Positions 46,466 to 56,987 of a stretch of DNA of 64,000 bases are shown in pieces. The stretch covers positions 8,409,001 through 8,473,000 of the forward strand of contig JAVHKY010000030.1 in assembly GCA_035079385.1 (NCBI GenBank). Reading direction: 5' to 3'. Under the pieces are notes generated by a model. It saw nothing but the letters and a program-made list of their open reading frames with translations, was not told where the DNA came from and did not search any database. Numbering within the stretch: position 1 is the stretch's first letter; each line of letters starts with the position of its first letter. The position numbers and the translations under genes are program-made. This DNA comes from Aspidiotus rigidus (Eukaryota > Arthropoda > Insecta > Hemiptera > Diaspididae).

Positions 46466-48925
46466 TCCTCTTATTCGGTCCGTTCGTCTGAAGAAATGTG
46501 TCTACCTCTATCCCCAGTTTGTCCCAAGATGAGACTTTTGCTCTCTGAGCTAATTGGATGGAGTACTAACTTGTGATGGCGCTCTGTTTCATCAAAACGC
46601 AAAACTTCAGAACACATACGCACACACACACACCTTAGATATAGTAGATCGCTGTTGAAGTCTCTTCTTCTTTTTCTTTCTTCAAGGAAAATCTTCCTCT
46701 TCTTCCTGCACATCTGTAAATGGATGGTACACAGTTGTCAATTAGGCCATAGCGATAGCGTGGTTACGCCTTTGCCTACTTCATTCCAGATCCATCTTTT
46801 TCTCTGTAGCTGCAAATGCAGACACCTGGTTTCATGCTTCTTACTACCAGGCTATTCGAAGCAAGCGCTTCACTTACCCCAATCTCTTGAAGAGACCGAC
46901 CAACCTTGTCTTGCTTACACCTCCACGCTTCATACTCAAACAAGGTGTGTGTTGGCTCATCACCCTGCCCTTGATTGTAGTGCGAACACATTGCCTGCTC
47001 AACTTTCCTTTACATGTCAGGAAGGTACTTTTTGAAGTAACCAGGGCCCTTGGTACCTACGTCAGGTGAAAGTTCAGCTGACTATGATCTCGGTTCATCA
47101 CTCATCAAGGTCGCGTATAAACGCACGGGTCGTCCCAGCTTACGCTGAGCAATTCTTGCTTTCCATTTCTCAAACAAGGAGCGTCTAGCCTCCTTCTTGA
47201 CTTGTAAAACCTCATGATCAGTCGTTGTCTTCTTTTCCGCTTTGAATACCACCGCTCTCTCCTCAGCAAGGAACTCGGATGGAGATAAACTTGCTAGTTT
47301 GCAAAGAGCCTCCGTCAAGACAGTGCGTTGAGCACTAACACACCGTACCGCAGCTCTTTGTTGAATCTGTCTCATCTCTCTCCTTCTATAGGAGTCAGCC
47401 CATACTGGAGCACTGTATAGGGGGATCGACAAGGCGGTGCTCATCATAATCCATCTTCTTGCTTCTCTTGACCCTACTACGTTTCTCAAAAGGCAGCTTA
47501 GGTATGTAACTATCGTACCCGCCTTTTCCGCTGACATCAGGAAGTGGCGCCTGAAACTCACCTTTGAGTCAAACCAGATACCTAGACTGTACTTCATGAC
47601 TTTCTTGTCTTGATCTCCACACTTTGCAGGCAAAAGGTGGGTGGACTGAACTTTTGACGGGTCTTGAATAATATGGCCTCCGTCTTACCTACTTGCAAGT
47701 TCTAGTCTGGCCGACTCGATCTAACGCCTCGGGCTCGGTTTATCCTTCTCTCCACCGCTACAGTTGTTTCGGCAATGCATACCACCAGTGTGTCATCCAC
47801 ATGGCAGATGAGCTTAATACCCGATAGGAGCTTCAGCGTAAAAATCCGGTTAAATGAGACGCACCACAAGAGCGGCCCAGGGATTGACCTTTGCGGCACC
47901 CCAAAAGTAACTGGGCGCTTTACTGTATTAGCAGATTTCCTGCTATTTCTCGAAGGCCAAGATAGCTACTGATCATCGTAAGTAGGTAGGCGGGCACTTC
48001 TGTGTCCATGAGGGCTTTCAATATCCTCTCTTATTGAATCGAGTTGAACTCATTTCTTATGTCGAGACTGATGGCTAGCCATTGCTGACTCGGCAATCCT
48101 CTTCAGTCTGATTCTAGCATCCGATGTACAGCGTCCAGTTTGGAAACCGTACGACTACTTGAGATTATATCTCTTTCCTTAAGATAGCTCTGGAGTCGAT
48201 TGGCTTTCACTCTCTCCAAGAGTTTGCCCACGTTGTCTATCAGACAAAAGGGTCGATTAGAGGATGACAGGTCATGTGTTTTATCCTTCTTATCGATCAA
48301 CGCTAACCTAGCTTTCTTCCACCGCACGGGGAATAACCCCCAGTACGTGCCACATTGAATGTATCAACAAGCAGTACCGGCTCAACTGAGTGTATTGCGC
48401 TCCAGACTGGATTTTGAATTTCGTCCGATCCCGGAGCCTTCCAATACTTATCCTGCCAGGGTGTCCACTTTTTCTTTGAAATGAAATTCCCTGACTTTTT
48501 CAGGTTTTTCCAGACCATAATCTCCACTGAACAGCAAAAAAAAAAAGAGGAAAAACTTCTTAGCTCGAAATTTTTTTGGCGTATCTCAAAAAATTCTCTG
48601 ACTTTGGGTAAAATTTCCAAAATTCCCTAACTTTTTCCTGACTTCCAGATTTTCCAGACAAGTGGACACCCTGCCTGCTGTCTATTGACTGCTGCATCCA
48701 CCTCCTCGGTACCAAGGAGGGATATACCGTCCTATTCTACTATTGGTAGCGTTACCATTAGTGGTGACTGTTGTGGGAACAGACCGTTGATGATTCGCCA
48801 CATAACAGCAACATCCGGCTCCACTCGACTCATTGCTGAGAGGCCCTTCAGCTTCTTCACACTCAAGGATACAACAACAGCTCATATAGAGTAAGGCGGA
48901 ACCACGGCAGGCCTGTTCAATCATT
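46466..48925 (-). pseudogene. R1-type non-LTR retrotransposon, 5'-truncated ORF2 and 3' UTR (family A, main copy)
   Basis: Minus-strand fragments follow RT order. At 48680-48870: MWRIINGLFPQQSP. At 48303-48450: KAPGSDEIQN and GGYSP (RT motif 0/1 region). At 48103-48300: RLALIDKKDK, FCLIDNVGKLLERV and NRLQSYL (motif 2). At 47702-47899: RSIPGPLLW and HVDDTLVV (catalytic motif, normally Y/F-x-D-D). At 47082-47633: YSLGIWFD (thumb Y-L-G-V), then LYSAPVWAD and FLAEERAVVF. At 46776-47050: GYFKKYLPDM and C-S-H-x-N-x9-H-T-L-F-E, the C-terminal Cys/His knuckle with one Cys lost. The 3' UTR continues to a T-rich tract (46452-46466), the likely poly(A) end. Stops, frameshifts and the insertion at 48457-48673 kill it. 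The reaction would have been target-primed reverse transcription; the N-terminal endonuclease is absent. Confidence 0.9.
48452..48678. mobile_element. MITE with CAGGGTGTCCAC ends and 5-bp target duplication (copy 2), inside the RT gene
   Basis: The element spans 48457-48673 (217 bp). It starts CAGGGTGTCCACTT and ends AAGTGGACACCCTG, a perfect 14-bp inverted repeat. It is flanked by CCTGC on both sides (48452-48456 and 48674-48678), a 5-bp target duplication. Inside are words like CCCTGACTTTTTC and CCTGACTTCCAG. It interrupts the R1-type ORF2 just upstream of the KAPGSDE motif, so it inserted after that retrotransposon. It has no coding capacity; the mobilising transposase is unknown. Confidence 0.9.
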
Positions 48926-49780
48926 AATCACTTGCATTGATCAGCTATATAGCAGTGGTATAAGTTCACAAAAGCATCGTACTTGGAAGTTGTCACCTTC
49001 TTACAGTAACACCAATTAATCTTCGGGGTCTCATTGACTTATTCCATCCTAAAGACTTATACTGATCCCAGGGAGTCAAAAAAATTAATGAGGACAAAAG
49101 AACGAATTGGTTGAGGATACGTACATTAACACGTATCAAGATCATTTCAACATTTTTCTCGAACGTACCAGTCATGATTAAGAATCTAAGCCCAAGGCAA
49201 GTATAAATGTAATTACACGCCTTTGTATCAAGATCCTTCAGCATAAATAAAGTTTAAAGTTTATTGAAACTAACAAAAATTTACAGCAGGAGTTGGGATA
49301 TTAAGGAGCCGTTTGAACGGAGACTGCAAACAAACAAACAGACACAGCAAAAAATACTTGCAAATCATACACTGGATAGTGGTCAAACAAAAAAAAAGAC
49401 AAAAATATTGTTAGAAATTACAAAGAAACTCTTTCTCTTCTAAGGACTATGAATATGTCAACAAGTGACTTTGTACGCAGAGATAAGGTGCGAAATATTG
49501 GACTTCACGTTAAAGGACATATTTTAACGTAATAATACCGGTAGTCTAATTTTTCAACTCTTTACACACATTCTCATCGTCTGTTGTGGACATACGCGGC
49601 GCTTCAGCACGTCATTAGTTATTTCTGAGACATTGTCGATGATTATAAACCTATTTTGCGCACTACTACACTCCATGCAGATAAACCGAGTCATTATAAC
49701 ATAATTTCTTGAGTCTTTATTTACAATCTGCTCTACCAACCTTTCTCTCGAGCTCGCACGATTAAATTCTAAGCCATTGT
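48926..49780. other. No recognised gene
   Basis: A CAAACAAACAAACAG run lies at 49329-49343. The minus-strand frames here (48993-49244, 49554-49739) have no motif. The 5' limit of the neighbouring retrotransposon relic is near 48925 and could extend slightly into this stretch. Confidence 0.5.
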
Positions 49781-49786
49781 CCCGGG

Positions 49787-49840
49787 TATAAAAGGATTAT
49801 AAAGAAAAAGAGCGTAATTGACACTCAACTGCGCAGTCAG
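49787..49840 (+). promoter_or_regulatory. Candidate TATA/initiator core promoter
   Basis: TATAAAAGG at 49787-49795 and TATAAAG at 49798-49804 precede an arthropod-like initiator, CAGTCAG at 49834-49840, about 36 bases after the second TATA word. A CCCGGG lies directly upstream. An ATG follows at 49861. The arrangement is promoter-like, but TATA words are expected by chance in AT-rich DNA. Confidence 0.35.
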
Positions 49841-49860
49841 CAAGAGTCGCGGACAACTAT

Positions 49861-49891
49861 AATGTATAACATTGCTCAACTCATTAATGAA
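49861..49891 (+). CDS. Possible short first coding exon
   Basis: Downstream of the candidate promoter an ATG opens MYNIAQLINE and runs into a donor-like GTAAGG at 49892. Short first coding exons with an early intron are common in insect TATA-driven genes. Without an acceptor and second exon this stays a hypothesis. Unspliced, the frame ends 9 codons later at TAA. Confidence 0.2.
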
Positions 49892-49899
49892 TGTAAGGC

Positions 49900-50595
49900 T
49901 TATATTTACGTAGCAAATTAATTTGCGTCTCAATGTGATTTTCGTTTAATACGGCTCGCCTAATTTAATCGTTTCTCTCCATTTCGTTACAGAAACGTTG
50001 CAGCGAAAAGATAATAACGAGTAATCCGAGTAAGACAGAAGTGCTACGAAGATGAGGAGGGAAGGGGGAATCGAAAAAGATAACATACTCGTAGCTCTGA
50101 CAACGTAATGGCAATGTTGACATTATGCAGATTTTTTTCAAGCCTACCGCGCTTATACTTCTATTTAGATAATGTTTAGCGATGGATGCTGATGTGCGTG
50201 TATAAATAACGGAATTGAAAAATTTTATAACGATCGCGCCGAGTGAAACGAGAGCGAATAAACTAAAACGGACCAGTACCACGCGTATATACAATACGGC
50301 GCGGATAAATAGACCGCCGAGTGTTCTCTGACAAGTCTGCGAATTGTACACTACACTGTATTGCCTCATCTGTCTGGACACTCAGCAGCTCCAGGACCAC
50401 TATCATACGATACCGTATACAGCCTACATTACCTGCTAGCCACTTTCTGATGTTCGTGATACCGCGAATATAAACCATATCCGACGAATTTTGTAAGTGA
50501 CGTAGGTACCGTAAGAATTTCGTACTGCATCGGTAGACCGTACTCATTCTTCAAAGAGAGGAAGAGACCGTTACTAGAAAAATTGTCATATAGCT
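49900..50595. other. No recognised gene
   Basis: Two overlapping minus-strand frames (138 codons at 49965-50381 and 94 codons at 50263-50547) have hydrophobic stretches but no family signature and a composition expected from T-rich DNA. Confidence 0.45.
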
Positions 50596-51140
50596 AAAAA
50601 GTGAGGTATTACACCCGACGCAGGGTATACAGGGGGAGGGGGCAATGAACCACATATATGTGTTTATGTATAGACATAGAAGATTTTTTGTGTCCACGCA
50701 ACTTCTCAAAAACTAGTGGTTGGATTCTCATAAAATTTGGCCAAATTGTACGGGATTATCTGTGCATTTTTTTCTTAGTTTCGTTGAGTAGTTGAGTAAC
50801 TCTCAATTTTCTTCAAATTTCTTAGCGTTGTTTCTTGGAAAGCACCAATCGTATTATTTTCATATCATGACATAATGTTGAAGTGTATTCAAAATTATTG
50901 CCGTGTAATTTTGGTATCGAGTGAACGAGTGGTTTCTGAGTAATTCTCAAAATATGCGTACAAAACCGTCCAGGTTTGTTCAATTAAAGTTTTTTCGCCT
51001 AAAAAGTAATGCATCATGTATTGGCTGTAAAAACTTCTTATTACCAACCGTATATGACTAGAAAATCAACATTTATTGGGCGCATTAAATAGATGTTGCG
51101 CGTGAGCGATGGATTAAATAATCAGCCGAGTATTCTTGCG
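50596..51140. repeat. Long dispersed repeat, copy 1 (inverted partner at 62341-62979)
   Basis: It begins AAAAAGTGAGGTATTACACC and contains CAGGGGGAGGGGGCAATGAA, TGTCCACGCAACTTCTCAAA, TGGATTCTCATAAAATTTGG, GAGTAGTTGAGTAACTCTCA and GAGCGATGGATTAAATA. All recur in the same order, reverse-complemented, at 62.3-63.0 kb. No coding capacity is evident. Confidence 0.9.
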
Positions 51141-54100
51141 GATTGATATTCACGGATTATCTTTACATATAGGTACTTTCTTAACGACTAAAGTGAGACT
51201 AGATTTTTTTTAAGCGATTGTTCTAAATTCATTTGGGAGACAAAAAAAATTTAATTATTTTTAAGATTATGGATAGATTGAAATTGAGTTTGGTCATGAT
51301 TGTATCAATCATATTGAAAAAGTCTGCGTAAGCTTTTTTTTTACTAATTAATTGATCGAGATTTATGGTCCAGCTGACATAAGGCCGCAAATATATATAC
51401 CAGTACAAGTTATGGCAGCTCGTTACCGCGATCATTTCATGATAAATTACCTTTGACTCGTATGACATTTTAAGATTTGAAATGCAAAGCACTTTCTAAA
51501 ATCACTCACTGTGTAGTAATTCGAGTCGTTTGAAACGAAAAATCAACCGTTTGACATGTGCTCAGTCCAAGAACAATCGTACAAATAAGGTAGACAGTAT
51601 ACCAAAACTCATCATAGAAACATGATAATCGAGTTCGATAATACTCTTCCTGCTACGATGTTCTACGCTAATTAACTCGATACGGCAATTTCGCGAGCAA
51701 TAATATCCTTTCTTTTTTAATTATATTCATTGCACCGAAACTACGAGTATCTCGCAAACATACAATTTCTACCATCGTATCGGTGATACATCAGACGAAC
51801 GATACGTCTCTCTTTTTTCGAGTTTATACTTGAAACAGGAAGACCAATCCAATAATAAGAACCTCTATAATAATGAGATAGGAATCCGAATCCAATATGA
51901 ACTCCCGTCCGGATTTTTTGCGGCGCGCAAAAATAAATGAAAGATGGATTTGCGTGCAGGAGGGAGCGTAGTAGATCCATCGGGAAGTAGGCTACTTCCC
52001 GAAACATGAGTGTAAACATTTAGAATTTGACTTGAATATACTGTTATTGTATTCTAAAGAAGTGATGCTTTATCAGTTGCTCGGTGTACGGGAGGGAGAG
52101 GGGAGTCGTCATATTTTCAAAAAGATGTGCTGCGACGTTATTATAATCAATCCATTGAGAAAATTCATCAGTATTGTTGAAGGTTTTCAGATATATCTAC
52201 TGGTCTGTAAGAAAGGGATATATTTCTCATTATCTTAAAATGTTTCATCATTTTACCTTTCTTGATCGAGAAATGAGGATTTTTAAAACCAGACAAATCC
52301 AATTAACATTTTCAGGTTTTGCTAAGAAATATGAGTCGTATTTTGAAGACTGTGCTACCTCTTCTACCGTAAATTTTGCCCCTCAAGTCCATTTATTGGT
52401 CTTTTTTTCTCTTCAAATTGATGAACTGTACGGAAAAAAAGTGTCTTACGAAATTTTATACAAAGCAAAAATTTGGTCAATTACGAGAGAATTCTATGCA
52501 GAAAAACGTTGATCTTCAAACTTCTATCTCTAAATGAATTTCTTCAATCGATCTGCTCTCAGTAATATACTCGTACCAAAAAAACTTCCATATTATTCAA
52601 CTAAAATTTGCAAATCTTACTTTTTTGTCATTCTCACTCGGATTGAAGAAAAAGAAAAAAAATCATCAAGCATCTTTTCTTTCTTCGCATTTTCTGGAAT
52701 ATTCGTACTGTAAAAACGTGATCTAAATCGTGTTTGAAGTACACTTTACGCTGGATTAAAATAGTAATTCTAAGATAGAAAATTCTCCTATAAATCACCC
52801 AGTTTACGATGAATAATAATTTTCGGAAGAAAATTACTGTAATTTTTTATTAATATTTTTATTAGCGATCGAATGCAACTTCCAAGGCGAGAAAAAAGAG
52901 AATCCCAACCGCGCAAATTAAAATACACTTTATGGGCATTAATCTACTAGGAAGACGATTGAAATTATAAGCTTACACAAGAAGTAGGCTGAACACGTTG
53001 GCCGAGAATTTTCACAAAAACCGGCTGACCATTTCAATTTATATATAATGAAAATATCACAAATTGCAATCCCATCCGTGATATTTCATTTTAAAAGCAC
53101 AACAAACGTAGGCTTTATACTAATGAAACTACGAAATCGTATCATTAAGCTAAATACTGATGGATTAAATTTTCCCATGTCGACCGGAAATAAAGCGACA
53201 GGCTAGTCGACTTACACTAATTTTTGTTTTCTGAACCAAACGTCATCAAAGGTAAGCGTAACAGTTTTTTTCTTTTTTTACTCCGTGGGGTACACTCGAA
53301 TGTATTTCTGAATTGTGGGACAGCGCTGGCTGTAATACGATGAAGTACAAGAATTGTTTCGTGTAATCATCCGGTAAAAAAGCGTTTCAACTTTCAAGAA
53401 TGTACAAAAAAATATTCAAGTTATTCCGACGTTGCTCCCAACAAATGTCAATAAATATCACTTTGTTGGAAGGTTAATCAGTCGTCGAGACTATAGAACA
53501 TTTTGTTGAAGACTCGAGAAAAAGAGTACCAGCAGAGCTCCAGTCATCTAACCCGAACAGTTCATGTCGTGATGGAAAATTCTAATTATTCTCAATCTCG
53601 CCCGCCAATCTCATCTTCGGACAATACCTTTATTTGTGAAACCCTAAATTTTTTAATAGTGTTACTCCATACCCGTATTTCCGATTTGCTGACCTCTATA
53701 GTCTCTACTTTTGTCAAAGACTACATTGAGCACATACCTCCTAAACCATTTCATTAAACGACGAAAAATTCATCTCTCTATGAGAAAGGAGATGAATAGC
53801 AACATCGACGAACTCAATCGTATTGAGCGATATGAAGTTCCAATTTCTTACAAACAGTTTGATAGGTCTGGACCAGGTTGAAACAGGGAAATATTGACTA
53901 TTGCTTACTCTTCAGGATGCTGTTCTCTTCTTCGTCCGGAGTTCCAATCCCAACATTACAAGAAATTCTAAAGACTGTCCACAGAAGGATATAGCCTAGG
54001 TTTTATTACATAAGAATATACGAGTATGGACAGAAATGTTCTCCTTGGAGTTTACAAGATCACTTGTCAGGGAAGCCATCAAAAATTCGAATATTATTGC

Positions 54101-55880
54101 TTTAATTATTTCCACTAAAAGTTAAGGGAATATTTCGTATAACAAGCTTCTAAGTCGAATCACCCAGTGATCTGAAGCTTAAGGGTAAACACACCAGGTC
54201 AATCTCCAAAAAACGCACCTCTGGCAGTGGAATAGCCAGGGAGGTAACGTCTCCTGCCGGAAATGAGAAATTTGTTTGGAATATCATCAATTAGAGACAA
54301 GGGTGAAGCATTAAATACAATTTTTTGGCCCAGCTATTTTAATTGACAATGAGAGGCCATTACAGAGACATACCTTACAGGCCTAAGAAGTGTTTGGTGT
54401 GTCCACGCTCGACACGAGCTGCAGTCAAAGGATTAAACAACTAGGGAGTCCCAAAGTCTAAAGGAGAAGGGCTAACACGAAGTATCGCCTTCCTGCGAGA
54501 TATGAAAATCTAGATTCTTCTCAAACTCACCTGCTCGAAAAAACCCACGCACTATGATGTAGTGCACACTCGACTTTCTACATATCGGTCAATAATGTCT
54601 CCTCCCAGTCTTTAATCGCGTCATTTTTCATTTCGGTATCGCTTCTAGCGTTCATACATTTATTTATTTACAGCACCACGCCGTTACGAATTTTCTTACG
54701 CGTAAAATCCAGCCCACAGGCGTGAATACGAAAAGAATATAATAATGAAATTTTAAAACATCCAAATTCATACGTCCAGCACCAATCACAATCGCCGTAA
54801 ATATCCGATGCCTTCTAGCTTAAACAGCAAATAAATTAGCATTCGTTCACGCTTTTAATACCTGAGGTTTTCCGTACGCGTAAAACCACAATTCAAAACC
54901 ATCAACAGAAACGAAAGTTGTTCCGTACAACATAATCTGTACAGATAGATGTGGTACGAGCACTGATGCACTATTTGCCATTATTTTTACGACGAAAGAA
55001 ATTTTTATCTCAGCTTGTCCGTACTTTAGGGAGTACAATATCTGAAGTCTAAGACGAAAGAAGACGTTATAGTCTTGGTCCTTAAAAAGAGAGAAAAAAG
55101 TAGTCAATTTCTACTACACGGGAGAATACCGGATAATTATATTCTACATGCGGGCCAGTACAATTACATTATTACGAATATCATTCATCTTTCTCTATCT
55201 TCTTTTCACAAATGTTTATAGCGTGTTTGAAATACTAACAGCAGCTAACCTTCTTAATAGTTCCTACTAACAGATAATCAAATGTCTATCCATATGTGAA
55301 AGTTTCCGATCAAAGCGGATGAAATTCGTTGATCATGAACTTGACCGCTATTATGCGTAGGTTATTGTGTGCTGTGTAGAACACTTTTAAAACAGTAGTC
55401 AATTATTGATTCCAAAATATATCTGATCTAGCCAAGCAAGGTAATCAAAAAATGCTGATACAGTTTCATTAAATATGAAACAAAGACAAGAGGGAAACAA
55501 TTTACAAATGTCAAATTCCAATTTGGACAGGGTACAAAGAGAAAGTTTGTGTACAAAAAAGCATCTAATTATTGTAATACTTGCGAAAGCTACAAGGAAC
55601 TATACTCCAGCAATACTTGATAAGAAGGGAAGAAGCTTGATGTGATCATTTGTCAAAAACTTGAGAAATTAAAAACTGACTTTGCTAATTCTTATCGCGA
55701 AATAAATTAAGAACGAAGAGTATCATACGAAGGCAAGCATTAACACCTAATTTAAAACATAATGAACTTGAAATTTCATACAGATGTATACAGAAGACGA
55801 TTGACATGCGTTGATTGTAATGGCAATTTCAAGAAAAAATAATCAAGAGTGTCTCAAAAAATAACACATTATCTCACTTG
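51141..55880. other. No recognised gene
   Basis: Around 54185-54405 the words GTAAACACACCAGG and GTTTGGTGTGTCCAC could be weak terminal inverted repeats of an old ~220-bp element, but they match over only about 10 bases. Met frames up to 112 codons (52174-52512, +) show no motif. Confidence 0.45.
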
Positions 55881-55881
55881 T

Positions 55882-56095
55882 AGACCCACCAGCCCCGTAC
55901 CGAGCTACTCGGCCATCCTGGGCTATGTTTCTTTTGGATACCCCTTAGACTTCGTTTTCATTTATTAAATTTTTCTTCCCCATACTTTTTTCTGTTTTTT
56001 TAATTTTTTTTCCTCAATTTTGCCGCCCCCAAAAATGTGCCGCCCTGGGCAACCACCCATTCTGCCACACGGTCGGTACGGGCCATGGGACCCAA
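55882..56095. mobile_element. hAT-like MITE with degenerate 8-bp target duplication
   Basis: The element spans 55890-56087 (198 bp). The left end is CAGCCCCGTACCGAGC and the right end GGTCGGTACGGGCCATG, giving the inverted repeat CCCGTACCGA near both termini. Flanks AGACCCAC and GGACCCAA agree at 6 of 8 positions, as expected for an aged 8-bp hAT duplication. The interior right part, GCCGCCCTGGGCAACCACCC, is a wording I associate with arthropod hAT termini. Non-coding. Confidence 0.7.
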
Positions 56096-56787
56096 TCGAG
56101 GATCTCCAAGAATTAATGAGCGTCTGTAAAGCCTCAGAATAAAAAAAAAAAAATCAACGGTTACAAACCAAAAATACTTAGTATGTACTCAACTTTAAAA
56201 TCCTGATCAATGACAAAGAAGTAAGATGAATATAACTAAAATGCCTAAAGTTGAATGAGTAATCCAAATGATCCGCAAGACGAGATAGGCCACCGATATG
56301 ACAAAATATAATCGGAGAAAATCAAAAATTTCCAATCAGTCGATAAATTTCGGAAGTAACCAGTGCACTGTAGGCTCAAGTGCTACATCATTATTCACTT
56401 CTACTCTATAGAGTTGAAGTGATGACTATTTCTACACAGGTTGTTAAAAATCTAGAAACTTAAAAATTACGATTTTGAATTCATCGGTTCAAAAGCTGAA
56501 TAAGGTGGGCGAGCTCACAAATGATGCTTATGTGTCCCTTCGACACAGAAAATGAAGGGGGAGGGTGCCAAGAAGAACCGAAGTGGCTTTTATGGCATGA
56601 AAGTAAAGATTCTTTATAAGGTTGTAAATTATGTCCTTCTAAAAATATGCTATTCTCCGAATGCGGAAGCTGATACATGAGGGTGCTACGAAGCAATTAA
56701 ATTATATAAATAAATACAGACTGTTACTGTTGTACACCGCATCGAGTGAGCTGAAACTTGTAAGGATTAATGCGCTCTGGCGGGTAG

Positions 56788-56987
56788 TAATAGGGCTCTT
56801 CCTCTATATCATATTGCATACTTGTTTGCCTGATTCTTATTGTAATGGTACTTCGTTTACATTGGTCTGATGGCAAGGGAATGGATATGCTATTATTGCA
56901 TATTCAATTCCCGTACCATAAGACCAATGTAAAGCAAAGAATGAGGCAAATGAGTATGCAATATGATATAGGGGAAGAGCCCTATTA
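56788..56987. mobile_element. 200-bp near-palindromic foldback element
   Basis: It starts TAATAGGGCTCTTCC and ends GGAAGAGCCCTATTA. The two halves pair almost end to end: TATATCATATTGCATACT, TTTACATTGGTCT and CAATAATAGCATATCC are all mirrored, and the centre is ATATGC-TATTATT-GCATAT (about 56883-56901). The left arm has an extra ~13 bases (ATTGTAATGGTAC) that the right arm lacks. No coding. If the terminal TA is the target duplication it would be a mariner-type MITE; this is not certain. Confidence 0.85.

Noticed and set aside
49965..50547. Two overlapping minus-strand frames of 138 and 94 codons
   Set aside because: Hydrophobicity follows from T-rich codons; no receptor or transporter signature is present.
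54184..54404. Possible terminal inverted repeat element (ACACACCA ends)
   Set aside because: Only about ten bases match and no target duplication is visible.
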